From the NCBI GenBank assembly GCA_023439125.1, contig JAEXOU010000014.1, positions 36,848-100,847 on the forward strand: DNA of 64,000 nucleotides, written 5' to 3'. Each line of letters opens with the position of its first letter. Position 1 is the stretch's first letter. The notes under the pieces were generated by a model. It did no database searches. It was not told where the DNA came from and was given only the letters and a program-made list of their open reading frames with translations. The stretch is from Bacillota bacterium. Lineage in GTDB: Bacteria > Bacillota > Clostridia > Lachnospirales > Lachnospiraceae. The position numbers and the translations under genes are program-made. This document shows positions 42,702 to 51,665 of this stretch, in pieces.

Positions 42702-43253
42702 ATGATATTGTTAATGGAATTATTCTTTGCATTTGCAAGAATTGGGGTTTTAACATTCGGAGGAGGATTAGCAATGCTTCCAATGTTAAAGCATGAATTA
42801 GTCGTTAAGAAAAATTGGGTTACAGAAGATGAGATTTTAGATTATTATGCGGTAGGGCAGTGTACGCCAGGAATTATTGCGGTTAATGTTGCGACGTTTA
42901 TTGGTCATAAGAAAGCAGGGATTATTGGAGGAATTATAAGTACTCTTGGTATTGTAACGCCTTCTGTAATTATTATTACAATTTTAGCCACAATCTTAAC
43001 TAATATTATGGACAATCCTATCGTTGTAAGTGCCTTAACAGGAATTCGAGGAGTAGTATGCGCTTTATTGATTCATACAGTCATTCTATTAGCAAGAAAA
43101 AGTATTGAAGATTTATGGTGTGGAATCATATTCATTCTAGTGATACTTGCAGGCTTTCTTTTGGAATTGCCATCGGTTGTGATCGTAATCATATCCGGAA
43201 TTCTAGGAATCATCATTCAAAAGTATGCAAAGAAGGAGGATAAACACGAATGA
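42702..43253 (+). CDS. chrA: Chromate transporter, N-terminal-type half protein
   Basis: This 183-residue protein has the ChrA half-domain (FGGGLAMLPMLKHELV and YAVGQCTPGIIAVNVATFIGHKKAG). Short-chain CHR proteins work as a pair. It overlaps the second half by ATGA. AAAGGAG lies 13 bases before this ATG, rather far; an ATG at 42714 is an alternative start. In anaerobes the natural substrate is uncertain, and chromate is only the family name. Confidence 0.88.
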   Translation: MILLMELFFAFARIGVLTFGGGLAMLPMLKHELVVKKNWVTEDEILDYYAVGQCTPGIIAVNVATFIGHKKAGIIGGIISTLGIVTPSVIIITILATILTNIMDNPIVVSALTGIRGVVCALLIHTVILLARKSIEDLWCGIIFILVILAGFLLELPSVVIVIISGILGIIIQKYAKKEDKHE

Positions 43254-43804
43254 TTTATTTTATCCTGATCTATGAGTTTTTCAAAATAGGATTATTTGCA
43301 ATCGGTGGCGGTTCTGCAACATTACCATTTTTAATGAGTTTAACTAAGAAATACGATTGGTTTACAGCAACACAATTGACGGACTTTGTAGCGATTAGTG
43401 AGAGTACACCTGGACCACTTGGAGTTAATATGGCGACGTTTGCAGGATTTCATGCAGCAGGAATACCAGGTGCAATCCTTGCAACCATATCGTTAGTATT
43501 TCCAAGCCTAGTCGTTATTTTAGTGATTGCAAAATTTTTAGATAGTTTTAATCAAAACCGTACGGTAAAAAGTATCTTTTATGGTATCCGTCCAGCGGTA
43601 TCAGGCTTAATTGCAATTGCTGTTTATCAATTACTCCGTGTTTCAATTATAGTAACTAATGGGGATATGATGAGAATCAATGTTCCTGTAGTGATGATCT
43701 GTCTGATTGTTTTACTACTATTACAAGTAAAACAATTAAAAAAACTACACCCAGGTGTATGGCTGTTAGCAGCAGCTGTAATAGGTATCGTATTCAAGCT
43801 TTAA
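43250..43804 (+). CDS. chrA: Chromate transporter, C-terminal-type half protein
   Basis: This 184-residue half protein has FAIGGGSATLPFLMSL and AISESTPGPLGVNMATFAGFHAAG, which match the second CHR motif set. It is translated from an ATG that overlaps the stop of the first half (ATGA). Both halves together would form the antiparallel transporter. Confidence 0.88.
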   Translation: MIYFILIYEFFKIGLFAIGGGSATLPFLMSLTKKYDWFTATQLTDFVAISESTPGPLGVNMATFAGFHAAGIPGAILATISLVFPSLVVILVIAKFLDSFNQNRTVKSIFYGIRPAVSGLIAIAVYQLLRVSIIVTNGDMMRINVPVVMICLIVLLLLQVKQLKKLHPGVWLLAAAVIGIVFKL

Positions 43805-43837
43805 GTTATTAGACCAGGAGAGATAAAAAGGGAATAT

Positions 43838-44617
43838 TTATTCTAGCCATAATAATTTTTCTAATTCATCCTCTACAAGTATTGTTTTTAAAGGAAATTG
43901 CTGTTTTAATTCATCGACTGCGTTCTCCATAATATATCCATATTCAACTGTTTGTAGCATTTCAATATCATTATAGTTGTCACCAAAGGCATACGTATTT
44001 TGCTGTGGAATATGAAGAAATTCCATGAGAGAAAGTAGGCTGGAACCTTTATTTACATTAAGATTTACAAAATCTAACCAAGAAAAACCAGAGATTGTAC
44101 ATTTCAATTTATCTTCCCATGTTTTGATAAAATAATCAGCAGAATGTTCTATAATTCCTTCTTCTTCAAATACAGAGACTTTAACGATAGGCTCTTTGAT
44201 GTCTACAAAGTTCTCAATTACTTGGACATTATTTTTTACGATATGCTGCATACGATTTAGAAAAGAATGTTGTTTCGGTTTTAGATAGGACGTTTTTATC
44301 CCTGAGATTAAAACCTCACACCCTGCTCGATTGTAGATATCATGACACAATTGCATCGTCAAATTATGCTCCATCGGAATTTTTACTAGGAGTTTTTCCT
44401 GATAGAAAACTACAGCACCGTTTTCGCAGATAAAAGCCATATCTTTGGCTGCTTCTTTAAATTGTCGTTGTAGATTTGGGTATTGTCGGCCACTTGCAGC
44501 AACAAATAAATAGCCTTTTTTGGTGAGTTGTTGAATTAGATGAATTGCACGGTCACTTACTTGCATCGAGCCATTTTGTAACAGAGTGCCATCCATATCA
44601 CTTGCGATTAATTTCAT
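43838..44617 (-). CDS. Cof-type HAD hydrolase (sugar phosphatase-like)
   Basis: This 259-residue HAD phosphatase has motif I ASDMDGTLLQNG with the nucleophile Asp (~residue 6), VAASGRQYPNL (motif II), a C2-type cap and the motif IV GDNYNDIEML. Such enzymes hydrolyse sugar phosphates or flavin phosphates. It is monocistronic, with CGGAGGAG before its ATG. Confidence 0.92.
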   Translation of the reverse strand: MKLIASDMDGTLLQNGSMQVSDRAIHLIQQLTKKGYLFVAASGRQYPNLQRQFKEAAKDMAFICENGAVVFYQEKLLVKIPMEHNLTMQLCHDIYNRAGCEVLISGIKTSYLKPKQHSFLNRMQHIVKNNVQVIENFVDIKEPIVKVSVFEEEGIIEHSADYFIKTWEDKLKCTISGFSWLDFVNLNVNKGSSLLSLMEFLHIPQQNTYAFGDNYNDIEMLQTVEYGYIMENAVDELKQQFPLKTILVEDELEKLLWLE

Positions 44618-44734
44618 ATTCTCCTCCGTAATCTATAAGTAAACATTTAAGCGTCCGTAAACATATCATAAAGTAGAATAACTTTTACGCGCGACGCGGG
44701 ATTTGTATATTCTCAAATTAACTTTGGAAATTAT

Positions 44735-44833
44735 ATCAATAAAATGATTAGTTTGCAAATTAATACTGGAAATAATATCAATGAAATGATAAGTTTGCAA
44801 ATTATATCAAAAAAATAGTAAGTTTGCAAATTA
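44735..44833 (+). repeat. Irregular tandem repeats upstream of the MATE gene
   Basis: AGTTTGCAAATTA occurs three times (near 44750, 44792 and 44821), with TATATCAATAAAATGAT-like sequence between the copies. Spacing is about 42 and 29 bases. The repeats end about 60 bases before the MATE start codon, so they may be binding sites or a slippage tract. Confidence 0.6.
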
Positions 44834-44896
44834 ATACTTGAATTTTTCAATAAAACGGTAGATAATAGGGCGATAAATAGAAAAAAGGAAGGTATT

Positions 44897-46225
44897 ATGT
44901 TTACCAAAAAAGACTTACATAAGTTGATCATACCACTGGTCATTGAACAATTTTTAGCCGTTTCTGTAGGAATGGCAGATACGATTATGATTACCTGTCG
45001 CGGAGAGGAAGCAGTATCTGGGATATCAATTGTAGATTCCATTAGCATCTTGTTAATTGGTCTATTTACGGCGCTAGCAACTGGAGGAGCTGTTGTTACG
45101 GCACAATATCTTGGTCATAAGGAGAGAGAGAAGGCCAAGGTAGCCAGTAATCAGCTTGTCCTGTGTGTAGGAATCATTTCTCTTATTATAATGGGAATTA
45201 CTCTTGTTGGTAATGAGGCAATTTTAAAATTGATATACGGTGATGTAGATCCCTTAATTATGAAGAATGCGCGACTTTACTTTTTTATATCTTCTTTATC
45301 ATATCCATTTATAGCACTTTATAATGCTGGTGCAGCATTATTTCGTGCTATGGGAAATTCCAAGGTATCAATGAAAGTATCTCTCTGTATGAATATAATT
45401 AATATTGTTGGTAATGCAATCCTCATTTATGTTTGTAACATGGGAGTAGAGGGTGCAGCTATTCCAACTTTATTCTCACGTATTATAGCAGCTGTCATTG
45501 TAATAGGAATGTTGATGCAAAAGAAGTATGAAGTCGGAATTGATTCTCACCTAAGACTAGGCTATCAGCCAAAGATGATTCAAAGAATTTTGCGAATTGG
45601 AATACCAAATGGGTTAGAAAACAGTATGTTTCAATTCGGTAAAATATTAGTGGGTGGACTGGTGGCATCCTTTGGTACAATTAGTATCACAGCGAATGCT
45701 GTTGGTAATACAGTCTCTAGTTTTAATTGTATTCCAGGTACTGCGATTGGATTAGCAATGATTACTGTAGTTGGACAGTGTGTTGGAGCAGGGGAGCTAG
45801 TAGAGGCTAAGAAGTATACGAAAAAACTACTTTTTATAGCATATGTCTCTATGTTCTTTCTTAACCTACTAATGATTCTATTAATGCCTGATATTGTTGG
45901 TATGTTTCAGCTACAAGCAGCAACTCAAAAATTAGCAACAAAGCTATTGCTCTATCATTGTGTTTGCAGTATACTAATTTGGCCATTAGCATTTGCCCTA
46001 CCCAATGCATTACGTGCAGCAAACGATGTGAAATTTACAATGCTATCCTCTATCATTTCTATGTGGCTGTTTCGCGTCATCTTAAGCTTTTTACTAGCAA
46101 AAACGTTTCAACTTGGTGTATTTGGAGTTTGGGTTGCCATGACAATCGACTGGGTATTTCGTTCGATTCTATTTGGAGTTCGATTTGCTTCAGATCGTTG
46201 GAAACAGAATGCATTTATGAAATAG
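44897..46225 (+). CDS. MATE-family efflux transporter
   Basis: This 442-residue protein has twelve TM helices in two halves, with the MATE start KLIIPLVIEQFLAVSVGMADTIMI and VTAQYLGHKEREKAK in the first half and IPNGLENSMFQFGKILVGG in the second. It uses a Na+ or H+ gradient to export cationic drugs or metabolites. AAAAGGAAGG precedes the ATG. It is followed by an AEC-family gene with 21 bases between, perhaps an operon. Confidence 0.92.
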   Translation: MFTKKDLHKLIIPLVIEQFLAVSVGMADTIMITCRGEEAVSGISIVDSISILLIGLFTALATGGAVVTAQYLGHKEREKAKVASNQLVLCVGIISLIIMGITLVGNEAILKLIYGDVDPLIMKNARLYFFISSLSYPFIALYNAGAALFRAMGNSKVSMKVSLCMNIINIVGNAILIYVCNMGVEGAAIPTLFSRIIAAVIVIGMLMQKKYEVGIDSHLRLGYQPKMIQRILRIGIPNGLENSMFQFGKILVGGLVASFGTISITANAVGNTVSSFNCIPGTAIGLAMITVVGQCVGAGELVEAKKYTKKLLFIAYVSMFFLNLLMILLMPDIVGMFQLQAATQKLATKLLLYHCVCSILIWPLAFALPNALRAANDVKFTMLSSIISMWLFRVILSFLLAKTFQLGVFGVWVAMTIDWVFRSILFGVRFASDRWKQNAFMK

Positions 46226-46246
46226 GTAAGATGAAGGAGCATTAAA

Positions 46247-47191
46247 ATGGAATATGCAAAAATATTAGTTAATCAAGTTTTTATTATGTTTTTATTGATT
46301 ATGCTTGGTTTTATCTTATATAAAATCAAATTAATTTCGAATCAAACGAATCAGCAGCTTACGGGTATTGTTTTATTTGTTGTAATTCCAGCAATGATTG
46401 TCGATTCCTATCAGATTGACTTTGAAGCAAACGAAGCAAAGAATATGTTATTAGGTTTTGTATTATCCCTCATAAGTATTCTAATTGCTATTCTTATTTC
46501 GCATGTATTACGAATAGGAGCAGATCAGAAGAAACTTGTAACTGAACGATTTTCTGTCATATTTACAAATTGCGGATTTATGGGAATCCCATTAGTTTAT
46601 GCAATCTTTGGAAAGCTTGGTGTGTTTTATTGTAATACATACTTGACGATGTTCAATCTGATTCTCTGGACCTATGGTGTTACGTTAATGAAAAACCGTA
46701 GTGGTGAAAAAAGAAATGTTCGTCAGGTTATGAAATCGTTTCTTTCACCAACCATAATTTGTATTGCACTTGGGTTGACGATGTATTTTCTTAAGATAAA
46801 GTTACCACAACCGGTTGCAAAAGCAACCGAGTATATCGCAAGTATGAATACACCATTAGCAATGATTGTTTCTGGCGTGTATATTGCACAAAGTAATCTC
46901 TTAGCATCCATAAAGAAATTGAGACTATATTATGTTACTTTGATAAAAAGTTTTGTAATTCCTTTGATCGTGTTAGCTATATTTGCATTTCTTCCACTTG
47001 ATCACACACTTTTAATGACAATATTAGTTGCTGCTGCATGTCCAACAGCTTCGACTGCCATGTTATTTGCTAATAACTATAAACAGGATGTAGAGCGAGC
47101 TTCGAATTTATTTACGATTTGTACGGTATTTAGCATAATAAGTATACCAATCGTTATTTTGATTGCGCAAACATTCGTATTTACGAGATAA
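46247..47191 (+). CDS. AEC-family permease (auxin efflux carrier-like)
   Basis: This 314-residue protein has about ten TM helices in two inverted five-helix repeats (QVFIMFLLIMLGFILYKIKL at the start; FTNCGFMGIPLVYAIFG and AACPTASTAMLFANNY in the halves). Bacterial AEC proteins carry dicarboxylates or amino-acid-like compounds. It follows the MATE gene in the same direction, with GAAGGAG before its ATG. Confidence 0.9.
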   Translation: MEYAKILVNQVFIMFLLIMLGFILYKIKLISNQTNQQLTGIVLFVVIPAMIVDSYQIDFEANEAKNMLLGFVLSLISILIAILISHVLRIGADQKKLVTERFSVIFTNCGFMGIPLVYAIFGKLGVFYCNTYLTMFNLILWTYGVTLMKNRSGEKRNVRQVMKSFLSPTIICIALGLTMYFLKIKLPQPVAKATEYIASMNTPLAMIVSGVYIAQSNLLASIKKLRLYYVTLIKSFVIPLIVLAIFAFLPLDHTLLMTILVAAACPTASTAMLFANNYKQDVERASNLFTICTVFSIISIPIVILIAQTFVFTR

Positions 47192-47246
47192 GATGAATGG
47201 ATGATTGCTCTTATCAGTGTTTTGAGTGTTAATGATTCGAAATATG

Positions 47247-47358
47247 AAAAAAGAATGAGCAAGATGATATATTATCGATGTGCCTTACAAGTCCTACGCA
47301 CATTGTGGACTTGTGAGCAAAGCGCGCCAAAGAAAATATACATCTTGCTCATTATTTT
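47247..47358. repeat. Crowned hairpin repeat, copy 3 (inverted crown)
   Basis: AATGAGCAAGATG (47254-47266) pairs with CATCTTGCTCATT (47341-47353). The crown (CTTACAAGTCC ... GGACTTGTGAGC) is the reverse of that in copies 1 and 2. The inner stem GAAAATATAC is the same as in the other copies when read on the opposite strand. It lies between convergent genes. Confidence 0.72.
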
Positions 47359-47382
47359 GATAAAAGCTTACTTATATTTCAA

Positions 47383-47907
47383 TTACATTTTTTCTGGTTC
47401 TGGGTATTCAACACCAAAAGTGTTAACCGTAACCTTTGCCATCTTCTGAACTTCTAACGGACGGTCATTATAATCGCAACGAACTTCTGCAATTTTATTA
47501 ACAACATCCATGCCTTCAACTACTTTACCAAAAGCAGCATATGCGCCATCTAAGTGAGGAGCGTTTTTATGCATGATAAAGAATTGAGAACCTGCTGAAT
47601 TAGGCATCATGGAACGAGCCATGGAAATAACACCTTCTGTATGTGCTAAATCATTCTTGAAATTATTCTGAGCAAATTCACCCTTTATAGAGTAGCCAGG
47701 ACCACCCATACCGCTTCCTTCTGGACAACCACCTTGAATCATAAAACCTTTAATTACGCGATGGAAGATTAGTCCATCATAATAACCCTTTTTAACAAGT
47801 GAAATGAAATTGTTTACTGTGTTAGGAGCAATCTGAGGATAAAGTTCTACTTTAATCTGTTCACCATTCTCCATTTCAATAGTAACAATAGGATTTTGTT
47901 CAACCAT
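47383..47907 (-). CDS. Cyclophilin-type peptidyl-prolyl isomerase
   Basis: This 174-residue cyclophilin speeds proline cis-trans isomerisation in proteins. The family core is visible: VKKGYYDGLIFHRVIKGFMIQGGCPEG (first Arg of the active site in FHRV), GVISMAR, NSAGSQFFIMHK and AFGKVVEGMDVV. It is single-domain without a signal peptide, so it is cytoplasmic. The ATG at 47907 follows AAGGAGATTCAC. A longer frame upstream has no ribosome site. Confidence 0.95.
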   Translation of the reverse strand: MVEQNPIVTIEMENGEQIKVELYPQIAPNTVNNFISLVKKGYYDGLIFHRVIKGFMIQGGCPEGSGMGGPGYSIKGEFAQNNFKNDLAHTEGVISMARSMMPNSAGSQFFIMHKNAPHLDGAYAAFGKVVEGMDVVNKIAEVRCDYNDRPLEVQKMAKVTVNTFGVEYPEPEKM

Positions 47908-48141
47908 GTGAATCTCCTTATATCTATCTGTATTTCTGCAACTATGGTTCATTATATCCATGCTGAGCGAAAATATTATAGCACAGTTGGATAAATAAAA
48001 CAATCGTCATGAAAATTCCTATTGCAATTTTTAAAAACTCTGCTAAAATCTATTCTTGGTATGATTCAAGTGTCAAAGATCCTTTAGAAAGAAGTAATCA
48101 TATTCGACAACTATATGTTAAGACATAGGAAAGAGGAAATA

Positions 48142-49347
48142 ATGAAAAATCATATTTTCATAAATACGGAAATAAGTGCTGACAGTAGCTCAAGCTTAAC
48201 TACAAATCCAAGTCATAGACTTGTGTTTGGTGATTTGGTGCCTAATATCGTACGATATTGTAAATCACAAATTGTATTAACAATTGCAACAATTGCAATG
48301 CTGATTACCTGTTGCTTTGTACCAGTAGACTCACAATATATTGGTTACTTCAACCTAAGAACGTTAGCAACACTTTTTTGTACTTTAGCAGTTGTCAGCG
48401 CGTTTTCTCATATTCATTTATTTGAGATTATAAGCAAGAATCTTGTGTTAAAACTACATAACCTACGTAATGCAACGTTAGGTCTAGTATTAATCACATT
48501 TGTTGGCTCGATGCTACTTGCGAACGATATGGCGCTACTTACATTTCTGCCTCTTGGTTATTTTGTACTGAACAGTACGGAGAATAAAAAGGCAATGGCC
48601 TTTACATTTATTATGCAAAACGTTGCAGCAAATCTTGGTGGTATGGTAACGCCGTTTGGAAATCCTCAGAATCTGTACCTATATGCTTATTATAATATCG
48701 GCACAAGTGAATTTGTACAGATTATGTTGCCTTCCTTCCTTGTAGCGACAGTACTAATTATTGTTTGTTGTCTCTTTGTAAAACCAATTCCACTTACCTT
48801 AAAGAAGGATCATCATTATACTTTAAATAAACAACGTACGTTGATCTATTCTATCTTATTTATTGCTAGTATTTTAATCGTTTTTCGAATTGTTCCTTAT
48901 ATCTGGGGGACTCTTGTGATTACAATAGTACTGATGATACTAGATAAAGATTCAATCAGAGAAGTAAATTATCCGCTGTTGGCGACATTCTGTGCTTTCT
49001 TTGTCTTTAGTGGCAACATGGCAAGAATACCAGCAGTTAGTTCCTTCTTTGAGTATTTGTTACCAAAGAATACGCTATTATTTAGTATCTTGTCTTGTCA
49101 GTTCATCAGTAATGTGCCAAGTGCAGTGTTGTTATCACACTTTACTACGGATTATGCAAGTTTATTGCCTGCTGTTAATATCGGTGGTTGTGGAACTTTG
49201 ATTGCTTCCTTGGCTAGTTTAATTACATTTAGCGAATTTAAGAAACATAATCCTGAGAAATTGAAAAGTTATATTGTTAAATTCTCTGTAATTAATTTTG
49301 GTTTTGTTATTGTATTATATATTTTACAAACTTTAATCAATGGATAA
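48142..49347 (+). CDS. SLC13/ArsB-like anion permease
   Basis: This 401-residue protein has about ten TM helices and the citrate/ArsB (ion transporter) superfamily pattern, for example LANDMALLTFLPLGYFVL and ANLGGMVTPFGNPQNLYLY in the first half and the Asn-Pro-Ser segment ISNVPSAVLLSHF in the second. Substrate may be a dicarboxylate, another anion or Na+/H+. The ATG at 48142 follows AAGAGGAAATA; the frame runs upstream to 48115 but without a ribosome site there. Confidence 0.85.
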   Translation: MKNHIFINTEISADSSSSLTTNPSHRLVFGDLVPNIVRYCKSQIVLTIATIAMLITCCFVPVDSQYIGYFNLRTLATLFCTLAVVSAFSHIHLFEIISKNLVLKLHNLRNATLGLVLITFVGSMLLANDMALLTFLPLGYFVLNSTENKKAMAFTFIMQNVAANLGGMVTPFGNPQNLYLYAYYNIGTSEFVQIMLPSFLVATVLIIVCCLFVKPIPLTLKKDHHYTLNKQRTLIYSILFIASILIVFRIVPYIWGTLVITIVLMILDKDSIREVNYPLLATFCAFFVFSGNMARIPAVSSFFEYLLPKNTLLFSILSCQFISNVPSAVLLSHFTTDYASLLPAVNIGGCGTLIASLASLITFSEFKKHNPEKLKSYIVKFSVINFGFVIVLYILQTLING

Positions 49348-49350
49348 ATA

Positions 49351-49393
49351 AAATACCTTCTAGATTCTTAATTGATTCTAGAAGGTATTTTAA
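49351..49393 (+). terminator. Intrinsic terminator
   Basis: AAATACCTTCTAGA pairs perfectly with TCTAGAAGGTATTT; T-rich sequence follows. Confidence 0.85.
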
Positions 49394-49504
49394 TTTTAAA
49401 TCTTGTATGATTTCCGTAGATGTTGTATGATAGTTTTGTCAATAAACTTATTATAATGGATTGTATGTTTAGAAGAACGAATGCCATGATATTAGGAGGT
49501 AACT

Positions 49505-50200
49505 ATGCTAGAAGATTTAAAACAAAGAGTATATGAAGCCAATATGGATTTAGTAAAAAAGGGTTTAGTTATTTATACTTGGGGAAATGTAAGTGGAATT
49601 GATCAGGAATCCAAGCTTGTTGTGATTAAGCCAAGCGGTGTCGACTATGACACAATGAAACCTGATGATATGGTAGTGCTTGACTTGGATGGAAATATTG
49701 TAGAAGGAAATTATCGTCCATCTTCTGATACACCAACACATCTAGAATTATATAAAGCGTATCCTTCTATGAAAGGAATTGTACATACACATTCGACTTA
49801 CGCAGTGACTTTTGCACAGGCAGGCCTTGAAATTCCACCATTAGGCACGACTCATGCAGACTATTTTTATGGAAGTATTCCTTGCACTCGTGCATTATCT
49901 CCTGAAGAGGTACAGAATGAATACGAAAAGAATACAGGTAAGGTAATCATTGAGACAATCAATGAAAAAGACCCAATGGAAGCTCCCGCAATTGTAGTAA
50001 AAAATCATGGACCATTTACTTGGGGAAACAGTCCAGAACAAGCAGTATATCATGCAGTTGTCTTAGAAGAAGTATGTAAAATGGCTTATCAGACGATGAC
50101 TTTAAATACAATGGTAAATCGTGCACCACAGTATTTATTGGATAAACATTATTTCCGTAAACATGGAGCCAACGCATATTATGGACAAGACAAAAAGTAA
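49505..50200 (+). CDS. araD: L-ribulose-5-phosphate 4-epimerase
   Basis: This 231-residue class II aldolase-like enzyme turns L-ribulose 5-phosphate into D-xylulose 5-phosphate, the last step of arabinose use. The zinc-binding His pair is in VHTHSTYAVTFAQAG (~residues 95-110) and a later His in VVKNHGPFTWG. The start MLEDLKQRVYEANMDLVKKGLV and the YTWGNVSG motif are typical of AraD. It heads a group with GH27 and GH51 genes for the release of arabinose. TAGGAGG precedes the ATG. Confidence 0.95.
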   Translation: MLEDLKQRVYEANMDLVKKGLVIYTWGNVSGIDQESKLVVIKPSGVDYDTMKPDDMVVLDLDGNIVEGNYRPSSDTPTHLELYKAYPSMKGIVHTHSTYAVTFAQAGLEIPPLGTTHADYFYGSIPCTRALSPEEVQNEYEKNTGKVIIETINEKDPMEAPAIVVKNHGPFTWGNSPEQAVYHAVVLEEVCKMAYQTMTLNTMVNRAPQYLLDKHYFRKHGANAYYGQDKK

Positions 50201-50239
50201 ATCAGCGAGAACCTCATTTATAAAATGATAGGAGAGCCT

Positions 50240-51532
50240 ATGAAAGATAAAAATCAGGTTGCAAAGACACCACCAATGGGGTGGAATAGCTGGGATTGTT
50301 ATGGGGCTTCGGTTACAGAAGAGGAGTTACGCGGTAATGCGGAATTCATGGCGACTCATCTAAAACAATATGGATGGGAGTATATCGTATGTGACATCCA
50401 ATGGTATGAGCCAACAGCAGATTCCTCGGAGTATCATAAGTTTGTACCTTTAGAGATGGATGAATACGCAAGATTATTACCAGCAGTGAATCGTTTTCCT
50501 TCAGCGGCTGATGGAAAAGGCTTTGCCCCGATTGCCGAATATGTTCATTCCTTAGGACTGAAATTTGGTATCCATATGATGAGAGGGATTCCTCGCCAGG
50601 CAGCACTATACAATACCCCAATTAAAGGAACAACTACAACAGCACGTGCAATCGCTCACCCATTTTCTGTTTGTTCTTGGAATACCGATATGTACGGAGT
50701 TATGGCAGGGGTGTATGGGGCACAGGAATATTATGACTCAATCTTCGAGTTATATGCCGAGTGGGGAGTTGATTACGTAAAAGTAGATGATATTTGCGTG
50801 ACAGAATATAAGCCTCATGATTTATATTCAGCAAAAGAAGAAATTGAGATGATACGAATTGCAATCGATCGTTGCAATCGTCCGATGGTATTAAGTTTAT
50901 CACCAGGTCCAGCAATGCTAGAACAAGCGGAGCATTTAGCTAAGAATGCTAATATGTGGCGAATTACAGGAGATTTTTGGGACAATTGGAGATCCTTATA
51001 TGGGATGTTTGAACGCTGTAAGAAGTGGGCTCCTTATGTAAAAGAAGGTTGTTGGTCAGATTGTGATATGCTACCAGTTGGACATATCGCAATTCGTAAT
51101 GGGGATCCAACGTTTGCAAATCGTATGACTTTTTTCTCACAAGAAGAGCAGCGTACGATGTTGACTCTGTGGTGTATCTTTCGATCGCCATTAATGATTG
51201 GCTGCGAACTTTGTGATTTGGATGAATGGACATTATCTCTACTAACGAATTCCGATGTACTTAATCTACTGAAAGATTCAAAAGATGCACATGAAGTGAT
51301 GAATGCCAATGGTATTATTGTATGGGAATCGAGTCTTATAGATGGTAAAAAAAACATTGCAGTGTTTAATACACATTATGAGACAATGTCAGTAGAGATA
51401 CCACTTGAGAGGCTTGCAATTGAAACATCATGTGAAATGAAAGATTTATGGAATCAAAACATTATAAATGTAAGGAATCAATTAAGGGTAGAAGTCAAGG
51501 CACATGATGTAGTCTTGCTACAGATGTGTTAA
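50240..51532 (+). CDS. GH27 glycosidase, probable beta-L-arabinopyranosidase
   Basis: This 430-residue enzyme has the GH27 start TPPMGWNSWDCYGASV, the nucleophile Asp in DYVKVDDICV, the acid/base Asp in CWSDCDMLPVGH and a C-terminal beta-sandwich. Where classic alpha-galactosidases have a DDCW motif contacting the C6 hydroxyl, this protein has CDIQWYEP. This position separates alpha-galactosidase from beta-L-arabinopyranosidase members such as Geobacillus Abp, which supports arabinopyranose as substrate together with the araD and GH51 neighbours. No signal peptide is present, so it acts in the cytoplasm. The ATG at 50240 follows AGGAGAGCCT; an ATG at 50225 lacks a ribosome site. Confidence 0.85.
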   Translation: MKDKNQVAKTPPMGWNSWDCYGASVTEEELRGNAEFMATHLKQYGWEYIVCDIQWYEPTADSSEYHKFVPLEMDEYARLLPAVNRFPSAADGKGFAPIAEYVHSLGLKFGIHMMRGIPRQAALYNTPIKGTTTTARAIAHPFSVCSWNTDMYGVMAGVYGAQEYYDSIFELYAEWGVDYVKVDDICVTEYKPHDLYSAKEEIEMIRIAIDRCNRPMVLSLSPGPAMLEQAEHLAKNANMWRITGDFWDNWRSLYGMFERCKKWAPYVKEGCWSDCDMLPVGHIAIRNGDPTFANRMTFFSQEEQRTMLTLWCIFRSPLMIGCELCDLDEWTLSLLTNSDVLNLLKDSKDAHEVMNANGIIVWESSLIDGKKNIAVFNTHYETMSVEIPLERLAIETSCEMKDLWNQNIINVRNQLRVEVKAHDVVLLQMC

Positions 51533-51665
51533 GTAAAGTATGCATCGTGAATGATTCTTTTCATGAAGGAAAGTTATTGTTATTTATGTATCACGGATAA
51601 CGAGTTATAGCTTTAAGGTAAAATAAATGTATAAGAATAACAAAAAGCATAATTGGAGGTAAATT

